A stretch of DNA of 64,000 nt from Mycobacterium sp. BK086 (lineage in GTDB: Bacteria > Actinomycetota > Actinomycetes > Mycobacteriales > Mycobacteriaceae). The first letter of the stretch is position 1, and every line of letters begins with the position of its first letter. Under the pieces are notes generated by a model that ran no database searches, was not told where the DNA came from, and saw only the letters and a list, made by a program, of their open reading frames with translations. Positions 41,030-49,490 of this stretch are shown one piece after another. The DNA lies in the NCBI GenBank assembly GCA_004362315.1, contig SNWL01000003.1:1426001-1490000 (forward strand), in the 5' to 3' direction. The translations under genes were made by a program, and so were the position numbers.

Positions 41030-42687
41030 CGGTTGTCCTTTTGATCGAGAAACGCAGTGAACGGCGGGATTTCGTCGGCCGAACATTCCACCGCAACCAC
41101 GGACGGGCCGTCGGCGTCCAGTGCGGCCTTGATCGCCACCCCCAGGTCACCGATGTCTGTGACGTCGGTCGACGGCAATGCCGGGAACATCGCGGCCAAT
41201 CCGGCCCCGAGCCGGCTGGGTCCGAATCGGTTGTAGCTGTAGCGGTCACCGTAAAACATCTGCTCGCGGGTGACGCACATCGCGTGGGCGTGGTTGTCGA
41301 ACAACACGAACGTCACCGGAAGCCGATGGTGCAGCGCGGTGTGAATGTCCATGCCGTGCATGAAGAACGATCCGTCACCGGCGATGACGACCGTGCGACG
41401 CCCGCGCGCGAACGTCATGCCGATGCCCGCGCCGAAGCTGTACCCCATGCCGCCCATACCCAGGGCCACCAGGAACCGGCCGTCGCGGCGGGCGGGCAGC
41501 CAGTGGATCGCGGCCGCGCCGACGTTTCCCGCGTCGACGACGATGTCGGTGCCCGCCGGCAGCAGCTCGTCGAGTGCGAGCATCGCCTCCCGGTACCGAA
41601 CCCCCGGCCCGGCATGCCGCGGCGGTGCCAGCTCGCCGCGGCTGACGTCGGCGATCGGCTCAGGGCGTTCCACATCGCCGGCCAGCGCGTCGGCGAGCAG
41701 GTTCAGCGCGGCACGCAGGTCGTCGCTCTCGACATGCGTGGCAGGCACATACGGCGGTGCTGAGCCGATCGACCCTACGGGCAGCCGTTCCAGGTCGAGG
41801 CCCGCCCGGGCCATCAGCGGCAGCCGAGTGCCCACCAGCAGGCACGCCGCGCTGTTGGCCAGCGCCACGCCCACCGCGGGATGGCCCATCACCCCCGCGA
41901 CACCCAGAGCTTCTGGAGCCACATCTTTCGCGTCGGGAACGGCGGCGATGCCCGCGCGCAGCACGGCCCGCAGGTTCTCCAGTTCGGTACGGGCATCGTC
42001 GCGGGCCACCTGGTCGCCGGCGATGATCGTCACCGGACCCTCCACGCCACGCAGCAGCTCGGCCAGCGCAGCGATGTCCCCGACCCGTCGCGGAGGCTCA
42101 TCAGCGAGGTCGGGTGACCCAACCTCGACCGATGCCTGCTGAATGTCCTTGGGCAGCAACAACACCGCGGGGCCGCCGAGGTGTGCCGCAGCCGCCAAGG
42201 CCTCGGGCAACGCGGTCATGATGTCGGCGGGGGTCAGCACCCGCCGGCAGAACACCGACACCGCCGCGAACAACGCCTCTCCGTCCAGCGCGCCGCCCCG
42301 GCCACTCGTGTCCTGGAACGATCCGTGGCCGTCTGCCGACGTCGGCGGCTGGCCGATCAGGGCCAGTACCGGCACCCGGCTGGCGAATGACTCCCCCAGC
42401 CCCGGGATGGTGTTGAGGGCTCCGCCCCCCGACGTCGCGACGACCACACCGATACCGCCCTCGGCACGGCTGTAGGCGTCGGCCATGGCCGCCGCGGAGA
42501 ACTCGTGCTTGGCGACCACCGCGGTGATATCTGGGCAGGCGTATGCGGCGTCGTAGAGGTCCTCGATGTTGGCGCCGTCGACACCGAACACATGATTGAC
42601 GCGCCGCCGTGCCAGGTGTTCGACGATGTAGTCGACTACTCGCGTGCGCCCAGCCCCTGCGCCGTTGGACTCAGAGCTGACCGGCAT
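41026..42687 (-). CDS. Thiamine pyrophosphate-dependent enzyme (acetolactate synthase/decarboxylase family)
   Basis: The 553-aa protein has the three-domain layout of TPP enzymes. The activating Glu is E62 in VVAKHEFSAAAMADAYSR. The TPP/Mg motif starts GDGSFFMHG and ends at LFDN 29 residues later. Whether it decarboxylates a 2-oxo acid, makes an acyloin or ligates two acyl units cannot be read from the sequence. The ATG at 42687 has only a weak ribosome site but is the first plausible start after the promoter region. It is the first gene of the nine-gene operon. Confidence 0.88.
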   Translation of the reverse strand: MPVSSESNGAGAGRTRVVDYIVEHLARRRVNHVFGVDGANIEDLYDAAYACPDITAVVAKHEFSAAAMADAYSRAEGGIGVVVATSGGGALNTIPGLGESFASRVPVLALIGQPPTSADGHGSFQDTSGRGGALDGEALFAAVSVFCRRVLTPADIMTALPEALAAAAHLGGPAVLLLPKDIQQASVEVGSPDLADEPPRRVGDIAALAELLRGVEGPVTIIAGDQVARDDARTELENLRAVLRAGIAAVPDAKDVAPEALGVAGVMGHPAVGVALANSAACLLVGTRLPLMARAGLDLERLPVGSIGSAPPYVPATHVESDDLRAALNLLADALAGDVERPEPIADVSRGELAPPRHAGPGVRYREAMLALDELLPAGTDIVVDAGNVGAAAIHWLPARRDGRFLVALGMGGMGYSFGAGIGMTFARGRRTVVIAGDGSFFMHGMDIHTALHHRLPVTFVLFDNHAHAMCVTREQMFYGDRYSYNRFGPSRLGAGLAAMFPALPSTDVTDIGDLGVAIKAALDADGPSVVAVECSADEIPPFTAFLDQKDNR

Positions 42688-42763
42688 GACGTTCGAGCGC
42701 AGTCGCCCCCGGCACGTGTCCAGAAACAGCGCTCGCCATGACCCCCACCTAGTCTGTCTAACT

Positions 42764-42781
42764 TGCACGAACCCTAGTGCA
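42764..42781. promoter_or_regulatory. Inverted repeat TGCAC-N8-GTGCA upstream of the TPP-enzyme operon
   Basis: The arms TGCAC and GTGCA are 8 nt apart, 77-94 nt before the first gene of the minus-strand operon. An outer GTCTG (42752) and CAGAC (42780) pair extends the symmetry loosely. The position fits an operator or activator site. Confidence 0.4.
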
Positions 42782-43246
42782 GACACCCAGCTCTTCGCCG
42801 GGCTTTGGCGATCTGATAGACAATCGCATCGCGTGGTAGCGGTATTTGCCCGAACCGGGCGCCGAGTGGGCATGCGCGAAATGTGAACACGCCGGTGTCC
42901 GGTAACCGATCGCCGCAGCGGGCCCGACTCGGGTGCTCGCCGACGCGATCTGGCGGGCTTCGACCGATCCGCTCACCGCCAATTGGACACACTGTCAATT
43001 TCCTGTGCGTTAGCCGGTTTTGCGGGCCCGCCGCCCGACGACCGAAAGTGGCGCTGACGGACACGAAGTATCGCCGAGCCAGGGAACTTAGGACCGCGTG
43101 CCCCCTCGGGACGCGTCGTCGCACGTTATTGACCCTGCCGCAACTCCGGGTCCGCGCCAGGCGCCCCGGCAAACCCCCGATGACCCTTGACGTTCGTTTG
43201 TGGCGTACATCACACTGAACTTCTTTCCGTGAACACACGCACTCTG

Positions 43247-43289
43247 CCGCTGGTACAACGCACGTACTCGTACCGCTGGTAAACGCACG
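43247..43289 (+). repeat. Direct repeat pair in the mce operon leader
   Basis: CCGCTGGTACAACGCACG (43247-43264) and CCGCTGGTAAACGCACG (43273-43289) differ by a single missing base. They repeat at 26 nt, about 2.5 helical turns, and end 64 nt before the yrbEA start. They could be tandem binding sites for a regulator. Confidence 0.55.
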
Positions 43290-43337
43290 ACAACCAAGCT
43301 CGAACTTTGCTGGGGGGAAGTAGTTTTGCCAGCGATT

Positions 43338-43346
43338 AAGGAGGTG
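43338..43346 (+). promoter_or_regulatory. Strong ribosome-binding site fixing the TTG start of yrbEA
   Basis: AAGGAGGTG is a near-perfect anti-16S match. It ends 7 nt before the TTG at 43354, which is in frame with the permease, whereas no ATG or GTG is placed as well. This supports the long form of the protein. Confidence 0.7.
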
Positions 43347-43353
43347 CCTGCCG

Positions 43354-44361
43354 TTGACCGCAGGTGTCCATGACGCGACTGCGGCGCAAGCAGCGACCGA
43401 CCCCGAAGGCATCGATCTTGCCTGCGTCGACCTCGACGCGACGATCACCACGAACGGCGAAATCGTCCCCGCCGAGACGCCGGTAGAGATCAGCCCCCAG
43501 CAGGAGCCCGAGCCGGTCGCACAAGCGTCGACCGGCCGGCAAGTCGCCGCGATACTAAGCAGACCGCTTAGGCATGTTGTCGGCCAAATGGATTCGTCGC
43601 TACAGACCCTGGGCCGTTTCTTCGGCCTGGGCGCTCAGGCGTTCGGCTTCCTCATCACGGACCTGATCCGGCTGCGCCACCCGTGGCGAGACACCATCAA
43701 CCAGGCCTGGTTCATCATCAGCGTCACCGCGATTCCGGCATTGCTGGTGTCGATCCCGTTCGGGGTGATCGTGGCGGTGCAGGTCGGCAACTTCATCCAG
43801 CAGGTCGGCGCGTCCTCGGTCTCGGGCGCCGCCGGCGGCCTCGGCGTCATCCGGCAGGGCGCGCCGATGGTGGCCGCGTTGCTGCTCGGCGGCGCAGCCG
43901 GCTCGGCGGTTGCGACGGATCTGGGCGCGCGCACCATCCGCGAAGAGGTCGACGCGCTGCGCGTGATGGGTGTCGACCCGGTCCAGCGACTGGTCACCCC
44001 GCGGCTGGCGGCGATCGTCTTCGTGGCGCCGGTGTTGTGCGCCTTCATCATCTTCATGGGACTCGCGGCGGGCTACGCGATCAACGTCGGCTTCCAGTCC
44101 GGCACGCCGGGAAGCTACATCGCCTCGTTCGCCTCGTTCGCCAACGTCAACGACGTCGTCGTCGCCATGATCAAGACCTGGTTGTTCGGCGTGGTCGTGA
44201 TCCTCGTGGCCTGTCAGCGCGGTCTCGAAGCCAAGGGCGGTGCGCGCGGTGTGGCCGACGCGGTCAACGCCTCGGTCGTCATCGGCGTGGTCGCGGTGTT
44301 CGTGCTCAACCTGATCATCACGCAGGGCGTCTCGATGTCGATGCCGCTGAGGATGGGCTAG
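43354..44361 (+). CDS. yrbEA: MlaE/YrbE-family permease A of an mce transporter
   Basis: The 335-aa ABC permease has about five to six membrane helices and the conserved LGARTIREEVDALRVMGVDP loop that contacts the ATPase. The N-terminal 60-80 residues are hydrophilic and acidic (Pro/Glu rich) and longer than in M. tuberculosis YrbE4A (about 254 aa). The rare TTG start is chosen from the strong ribosome site; ATG 43588 would remove the extension. The first gene of an eight-gene mce operon; the ATPase (MceG/Mkl) is encoded elsewhere. Confidence 0.9.
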   Translation: MTAGVHDATAAQAATDPEGIDLACVDLDATITTNGEIVPAETPVEISPQQEPEPVAQASTGRQVAAILSRPLRHVVGQMDSSLQTLGRFFGLGAQAFGFLITDLIRLRHPWRDTINQAWFIISVTAIPALLVSIPFGVIVAVQVGNFIQQVGASSVSGAAGGLGVIRQGAPMVAALLLGGAAGSAVATDLGARTIREEVDALRVMGVDPVQRLVTPRLAAIVFVAPVLCAFIIFMGLAAGYAINVGFQSGTPGSYIASFASFANVNDVVVAMIKTWLFGVVVILVACQRGLEAKGGARGVADAVNASVVIGVVAVFVLNLIITQGVSMSMPLRMG

Positions 44362-45222
44362 ATGGCGACTCCGTCACGCCATCTGCCCGGCGTCATCCGC
44401 GCTCCGCTGTGGATCGCCGACCAAGGCGACTCCGTCTTCCAGCGCCTCGGACATCAGGTCAGCTTCATCGCCCAGGTGCTCGGCGCGATCCCGCACACGC
44501 TCAAGCACTACCGGCACCAGACCGGGGTGCTGCTGGTCGACGTGATGTGGGGCAACGGGTCACTGATCGTCGGTGGCGGCACGATCGGCGTCCTGATCTT
44601 CATGGGTGCGGCCGTCGGCGGCTCGGTGGGCATCGAAGGCTACGGCGCGCTCGACATGGTCGGGATGGGCCCGCTGACCGGGTTCGTCTCCGCGTATGCC
44701 AACACCCGGGAGATGGCGCCGATGATCGCCGGCATCGGCTTCGCCGCGCAGGCGGGCTGCCGCATGACGGCCGAGATCGGCGCCATGCGGATCTCCGAGG
44801 AGATCGACGCGCTCGAGGCGCTGGGCATTCGGTCGATCCCGTTCGTGGTCACCACCCGCGTGATCGCCGGAATGCTGACCATCATCCCGCTCTACGTGGT
44901 GACGCTGGCGCTGAGCTACGTGTCCTGCGCACTGGTGGTCAACGTGATGCACGGACAGTCATCGGGCACCTACTACCACTACTTCGACTCGTTCATCCAG
45001 CCGTCCGATGTGGTGTTCTCGGTGCTCAAGGCTGTCATCTTCGTGACGCTGATCATCGCGATCCACGGCTATCAGGGCTACTACGCCGTCGGTGGCCCCG
45101 AAGGTGTCGGGCGGGCATCGGGACGGGCCATCCGGGCCAGCATCGTCACCGTGGTGGCCGCCGATATGGTGCTGACGCTGTTGTTCTGGGGCAACAGCCC
45201 CGGGATTCGGATCTCGGGATAG
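44362..45222 (+). CDS. yrbEB: MlaE/YrbE-family permease B of an mce transporter
   Basis: The 286-aa permease is partner to YrbEA, with multiple membrane helices and the loop AEIGAMRISEEIDALEALGIRSIPF. The ATG at 44362 follows the yrbEA stop with no gap. Together the two permeases would form the inner-membrane channel for lipid uptake. Confidence 0.93.
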   Translation: MATPSRHLPGVIRAPLWIADQGDSVFQRLGHQVSFIAQVLGAIPHTLKHYRHQTGVLLVDVMWGNGSLIVGGGTIGVLIFMGAAVGGSVGIEGYGALDMVGMGPLTGFVSAYANTREMAPMIAGIGFAAQAGCRMTAEIGAMRISEEIDALEALGIRSIPFVVTTRVIAGMLTIIPLYVVTLALSYVSCALVVNVMHGQSSGTYYHYFDSFIQPSDVVFSVLKAVIFVTLIIAIHGYQGYYAVGGPEGVGRASGRAIRASIVTVVAADMVLTLLFWGNSPGIRISG

Positions 45223-45225
45223 GGC

Positions 45226-46278
45226 ATGTTCGCATCAGCCGATCAAGGAGGGCGCAGGCCCAGTTCGCGCGCACTGCGAATCCGGGGCCTCATCGCCGCC
45301 GTGGTGCTGATCGTCTCGGGCACCGTGCTGTATCAGCTCGGCACCGGCGGCTACGCAAACACCTTCAAGCTGACGGTGATGGCCGACAAACTGGGCGAGG
45401 GTCTGACGCCGGGTGCCGAGGTGAAGTTTCGAGGCCTGACGATCGGTTCGGTGAAGACACTGCAGTCGGCCGGATTCAACAAGCAGAAGATCACCCTCGA
45501 ACTCGAGCCGAACCAGGCCGCGGCCCTGGCGGCCGACACGACGGCGAATTTCACGTCCTCCAACACCTTTGGGCTGGCCGCCGTCGAACTGACCAGCAGT
45601 GGGGCCGGCCCACGACTGGCCTCCAACCAGACGCTGGTGGTCGATACGAACGTGAAGTCGGCGTCCATCACCGGACTGCTGCGCCAAGGCCAGAAATTCG
45701 GCCGGATCATGGACTCCCCCGATATCGACCACATCATCGGAATCGTGCGCAAGCATGCCGACCTCACCGAGCCGGTCACCCGGTCCTACTTCGATCTGAT
45801 CAAGATGGTTACCGACTCCCAGAAAGTGCCTTTCTCACAGTCGCTTTCGGTGCTCGCCTCGGTGGTCAACGGTGTCAGCGACGCCGTCCCGCTCGTCAGC
45901 CTGGCCTATGACCTGCTCAACGGAATGGAGTTCCTGGCACACCCCGATGGTGTCGACCGGATGAACCTGATCATGAGCCAGTTGTCACAGCTGCTGTTCA
46001 CCGCGGACGGAATCTTCGCCAAGCACATGACCTGGCTGGTCCCGCTGTTCGGCGGAATCATGAGCGTCTTCGTGCCGTACGCGTATATGTACGGAAGCAT
46101 GTCGCCGGCCTACGACCGGATCTCGGGACTTCTGGACCGGACCAGTACGGCGTTCCCGATCATCAACGGCAAGGTCCGGCTGAATCTCGAACTCACCCTG
46201 GACACCATGCCGGGGCTGGCGGCGGCGCTGCCCGCGGAGGCTCCCGCGGCCGCGCCGTCGCAGGGTGGTGGCCGATGA
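45226..46278 (+). CDS. mceA: Mce-family protein A
   Basis: The 350-aa protein has an N-terminal membrane anchor (about residues 20-40), an MCE/MlaD beta domain (about 45-125, with PGAEVKFRGLTIGSVKTL) and a helical C-terminal domain. MceA-F proteins assemble a periplasmic hydrophobic tunnel for lipids. The ATG at 45226 is 3 nt after the yrbEB stop. I cannot say which numbered mce clade it belongs to. Confidence 0.92.
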   Translation: MFASADQGGRRPSSRALRIRGLIAAVVLIVSGTVLYQLGTGGYANTFKLTVMADKLGEGLTPGAEVKFRGLTIGSVKTLQSAGFNKQKITLELEPNQAAALAADTTANFTSSNTFGLAAVELTSSGAGPRLASNQTLVVDTNVKSASITGLLRQGQKFGRIMDSPDIDHIIGIVRKHADLTEPVTRSYFDLIKMVTDSQKVPFSQSLSVLASVVNGVSDAVPLVSLAYDLLNGMEFLAHPDGVDRMNLIMSQLSQLLFTADGIFAKHMTWLVPLFGGIMSVFVPYAYMYGSMSPAYDRISGLLDRTSTAFPIINGKVRLNLELTLDTMPGLAAALPAEAPAAAPSQGGGR

Positions 46279-47285
46279 GAAGCGTGACCAAATCCGTGTT
46301 CTGGCTGACGGTGTTCACCGCGGTCGCGGTGGTTTGTACGCTCATCGTGCTGACGGCGCTGCGCAGTCCGGTGACCGGGTCGCTGTCCCGCTACACGGCG
46401 ACGTTCTCCGACGTGTCGGGGCTCTATGTCGGTGACGACGTGCGTATCTCCGGGGTCCAGGTCGGCAAGGTGCAGACCATCCGGCTCGACGGGCGGGTCG
46501 CCAAGGTGGACTTCACCGCCCAGACCGATCATCCGGTGTACGCCAATACCGTTGCCGCCGTTCGCTATCAGACCCTGATCGGTCAGCGTTACGTGGAACT
46601 GGTCCAGCCGCCCAAGCCCGAAAACCGGCTGCCGGACGGCGGCACCATCCCGATCGGGCAGACGATCCCCTCGTTCGATGTCGCCAAGCTGTTCAACGGG
46701 TTTCAGCCGATGTTCCAGACCCTCGACCCCGCCCAGTTCAACCTGTTGGGCGAGAACCTGCTGCGGCTGATCCAGGGCGACGAGTCCGGCATCGGCCCGT
46801 TCCTGCACGACCTCGACGAGATCTCCAAGCTGGCTGTCGACCGCCAGGTCGTGCTGACCACCATGATCCGTAATCTCAGCGCGATCTCCCAGGACCTGGG
46901 CGGCAAGTCCGGGCAGCTGTTCCAGCTCATCTCCCAGCTCAACGTGGTGCTCGCGCAATTCGGTTCCAAGGCTGAGGAATTCCGCTCCGCCCTGGACAGC
47001 GGACTGCCGGTGCTGCGCAACACCACCCACGTGATGCAATATTTCGAGCGCACGTTCGACGGGACGACCGGTCCGCTCTTCGACCTGAGCAGCCGGATGT
47101 GGCCGCAGACCCCGACGATCATCGCCGGCCTGTCGCTGGCCCCGTCGCTGATCCAGGGCATGCGGAACTGGCTGGTTGACGAGGAACCCGCCACGCCGAC
47201 GTTCTCCTGCTCCCGCGGCGAAGTCACCCTGCCCGGGATCGGCGAGGTGTCCTTCGCACAGCAGAACCTGGTGGTGTGCCGCTAA
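46275..47285 (+). CDS. mceB: Mce-family protein B
   Basis: The 336-aa protein has an N-terminal transmembrane anchor, an MCE domain (YVGDDVRISGVQVGKVQTI) and a helical region. ATGA overlaps mceA. It ends with a short cysteine-containing segment: one Cys near residue 311 (TFSCSRGEV) and a penultimate Cys (VVCR). Confidence 0.93.
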   Translation: MRSVTKSVFWLTVFTAVAVVCTLIVLTALRSPVTGSLSRYTATFSDVSGLYVGDDVRISGVQVGKVQTIRLDGRVAKVDFTAQTDHPVYANTVAAVRYQTLIGQRYVELVQPPKPENRLPDGGTIPIGQTIPSFDVAKLFNGFQPMFQTLDPAQFNLLGENLLRLIQGDESGIGPFLHDLDEISKLAVDRQVVLTTMIRNLSAISQDLGGKSGQLFQLISQLNVVLAQFGSKAEEFRSALDSGLPVLRNTTHVMQYFERTFDGTTGPLFDLSSRMWPQTPTIIAGLSLAPSLIQGMRNWLVDEEPATPTFSCSRGEVTLPGIGEVSFAQQNLVVCR

Positions 47286-48325
47286 TGGAACTCGACAAGC
47301 ACCTCACCACGCTGCGCGCGAAAATCGGTGGGCGGCAAGGCTCGCGAGACGAGGTCGCCACCGCCAGGCGCAACCGCAGAAACGGCATCATCGGCGTCGG
47401 TGTCATCATCGCCTCGCTGGCGGGCACCGCGATGGCCTACCTGAATCCGGCCGACGAGGCCGGCTACACCGCGCACCTGCCCAACTCAGCCGGCCTGCGT
47501 GCCGGCGATCAGGTCCGGGTGGCGGGCATCGCGGTCGGCAAGGTCACCGGCGTTCGCCTCGACGGCGCCCTCGTCGAGATGACGTTCGACGTCGAGAACT
47601 CGGTCAAGGTCGGCTCGGACTCCACCCTGGACATCAAACTGCTGACCCCACTGGGCGGCCACTACGTGGCGCTCGATCCGAAGGGCACGGCGCCGCTGGG
47701 GCGCAACGGGATTCCGCCGCAGCGGGTCACGTTGCCGTTCGAGGTCAACGACATCATCCAGGCCGCCACCCCGGTGGTCAAAGAGGTCGACGGCCAAGTC
47801 ATCCACGACACCTTCGCCGAGGTTGCCAACGCGGCGAACAGGTATCCCGACGCGATCCGCAACCTGCTCCAGTCCGCGGACAAACTGACCGAATCGATGA
47901 GCAAGTCGACCACCGATTTCCACCGCGGCCTGGACTTCATCAACGACGGGCTTCGGGCGATGACCAACGGACGTGCACAGCTCATCGCACTGTTCGAGCA
48001 GTTCGACATCCTCGGCCAGATGTACACCTCGAAGGCCGTCGACATCGTCGAATTCTTCGCTCTGATCAAGGAATTGACCCGCGTCCTCGACCGGCTCACG
48101 ATGTGGTACGGCAAGGATGTGCTGCCCATCGCCGAGGGGATCGAGGACATCAGCGACACCCTGGCCGCTCACCCCGAGCGGTGGGGCACGGCGCTGGACG
48201 GACTTGGCCAGACGCTCAACATCATCGGGCCCATGCTCAGCGGCAACGGAGTCACCTTCGACCAGCACAACCGGCTGGTCCCCGGTCAGGATCTGTGCCT
48301 CCCCAACCTCATGAAGACCTGCTGA
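47285..48325 (+). CDS. mceC: Mce-family protein C
   Basis: The 346-aa protein has a basic N-terminus, one anchor helix (GIIGVGVIIASLAGTAMAY) and an MCE domain with RAGDQVRVAGIAVGKVTGV. ATG 47285 overlaps the mceB stop by one base; an in-frame GTG at 47276 is less likely. The C-terminal end has the VPGQDLCLPN stretch. Confidence 0.92.
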   Translation: MELDKHLTTLRAKIGGRQGSRDEVATARRNRRNGIIGVGVIIASLAGTAMAYLNPADEAGYTAHLPNSAGLRAGDQVRVAGIAVGKVTGVRLDGALVEMTFDVENSVKVGSDSTLDIKLLTPLGGHYVALDPKGTAPLGRNGIPPQRVTLPFEVNDIIQAATPVVKEVDGQVIHDTFAEVANAANRYPDAIRNLLQSADKLTESMSKSTTDFHRGLDFINDGLRAMTNGRAQLIALFEQFDILGQMYTSKAVDIVEFFALIKELTRVLDRLTMWYGKDVLPIAEGIEDISDTLAAHPERWGTALDGLGQTLNIIGPMLSGNGVTFDQHNRLVPGQDLCLPNLMKTC

Positions 48326-48326
48326 C

Positions 48327-49490
48327 ATGGCCGGGGAATCGAGCATCGGCTCGCGACTGCGGTCACGACGGGTCATCGCCGCGGTCGTGGCCATCGTCGC
48401 CGTCCTCGCGGTCGCCGTCGTCGTCGGCATCAAGATCCTCACGCCCAAGATCAATCCCACCCGCGCGATGTGTGCCGAATTCACCGACGCCGTGGGGCTG
48501 TATCCCGGCAACAAGGTCGCGCTGCTGGGTATCGAGGTCGGTTCGATGAACGCGATCGTCAACAAGCCCGACCACGTCGAGGTCGACTTCACCGTGCCCG
48601 CGGACCTCATCCTGCCCGCCGATGTCGGCGCGGTCACCTATTCGCAGTCCATCGTGACCGACCGCCATATCGAACTGACCAAGGCCTACACCGGCGGCCC
48701 GAAGTTCACCGGCCCCGGGTGTATCAAGCTGAAGTCCACCAAGACTCCGATCAGCGTCAGCGAAACATTCTCTGCCATCGGCAATCTCACCGACGCCATC
48801 CTGGGATCCGAACCAGGCCAGGACCCGGCCAAGGCGCCCGGCGTGCAAGCCATCAACGACAGCCTCACCGCAGCGAGCAATTCACTGCAGGGCACCGGGC
48901 CGGGCATCAACAAGACGATGCGCAATCTGCGCACCATGCTCGCCGACCCCTACAAGGCCGACGCCGACTACCGCCAGTTGTTCGAGAACGGCGAGATCCT
49001 GTCCTCCGACTTCCTGAGGAATTGGGACAGTTTCGCCTCGGTGATCCGGACGCTGCCGGTCACCACCCAGTTGATGGAGGGCCTGTCGGACAACTTCGGA
49101 GCGGCGATGGCGTATGTGTCGCACCTGCTGCCGACGCTGATCGAGGCAATCAACCGATTCGGGCCGCGGTTCTACGAGAAGTTCGACGCCCGGTTCGGCG
49201 GCTTGCGTGACCTGCTGAACCGGCACATCCCGGCGATCACCGCGATGATCAATTCGTGGCCGCAGTTCAGCCACTGGATGGCCGACATCTACGAGCCCGC
49301 GTGGGGCACCCACAACGTCACCTATATCCCGCCGCAGGTATCGATCGCGCCGACGCAGGCCGGTGCCATCTGCGAGGGCCTGAAGGAACGCAATATCCCC
49401 GGTGCCGCGGCGGCCTGCGGATCGGGCACCCCGTCCGACCCCATCACCCTCGGTCTGACCAATCTCGTTCTCGGGGCGGCACTGTCATGA
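48327..49490 (+). CDS. mceD: Mce-family protein D
   Basis: The 387-aa protein has an anchor helix (VIAAVVAIVAVLAVAVVVGI) and an MCE domain containing YPGNKVALLGIEVGSM. It starts 1 nt after the mceC stop and overlaps mceE by 4 nt. It is shorter than M. tuberculosis MceD proteins because it lacks a long Pro-rich tail. Confidence 0.92.
   Translation: MAGESSIGSRLRSRRVIAAVVAIVAVLAVAVVVGIKILTPKINPTRAMCAEFTDAVGLYPGNKVALLGIEVGSMNAIVNKPDHVEVDFTVPADLILPADVGAVTYSQSIVTDRHIELTKAYTGGPKFTGPGCIKLKSTKTPISVSETFSAIGNLTDAILGSEPGQDPAKAPGVQAINDSLTAASNSLQGTGPGINKTMRNLRTMLADPYKADADYRQLFENGEILSSDFLRNWDSFASVIRTLPVTTQLMEGLSDNFGAAMAYVSHLLPTLIEAINRFGPRFYEKFDARFGGLRDLLNRHIPAITAMINSWPQFSHWMADIYEPAWGTHNVTYIPPQVSIAPTQAGAICEGLKERNIPGAAAACGSGTPSDPITLGLTNLVLGAALS

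Larger units (their letters stand above)
42688..43353. other. 666-bp divergent intergenic region, biosynthetic operon and mce operon
   Basis: I find no credible gene here; the longest frame (42883-43218, plus strand) is Arg-rich and has no ribosome site. The region holds an inverted repeat near the biosynthetic operon (42764-42781), a spaced palindrome GACA-CAC-TGTC at 42986-42996, and a pair of direct repeats near the mce operon (43247-43289). Its length and AT-richer patches suggest complex control of both operons. Confidence 0.7.

Noticed and set aside
43046-43056. CGAAAGTGGCG as a third copy of the 62-bp dispersed repeat
   Set aside because: Only a short core resembles the repeat (CGAAAGTGCGAG); flanking bases do not align.
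42883-43218. 111-aa frame in the 666-bp intergenic region
   Set aside because: The product is Arg/Pro-rich with a GTG start, no ribosome-binding site and no family resemblance, so I treat the region as non-coding.
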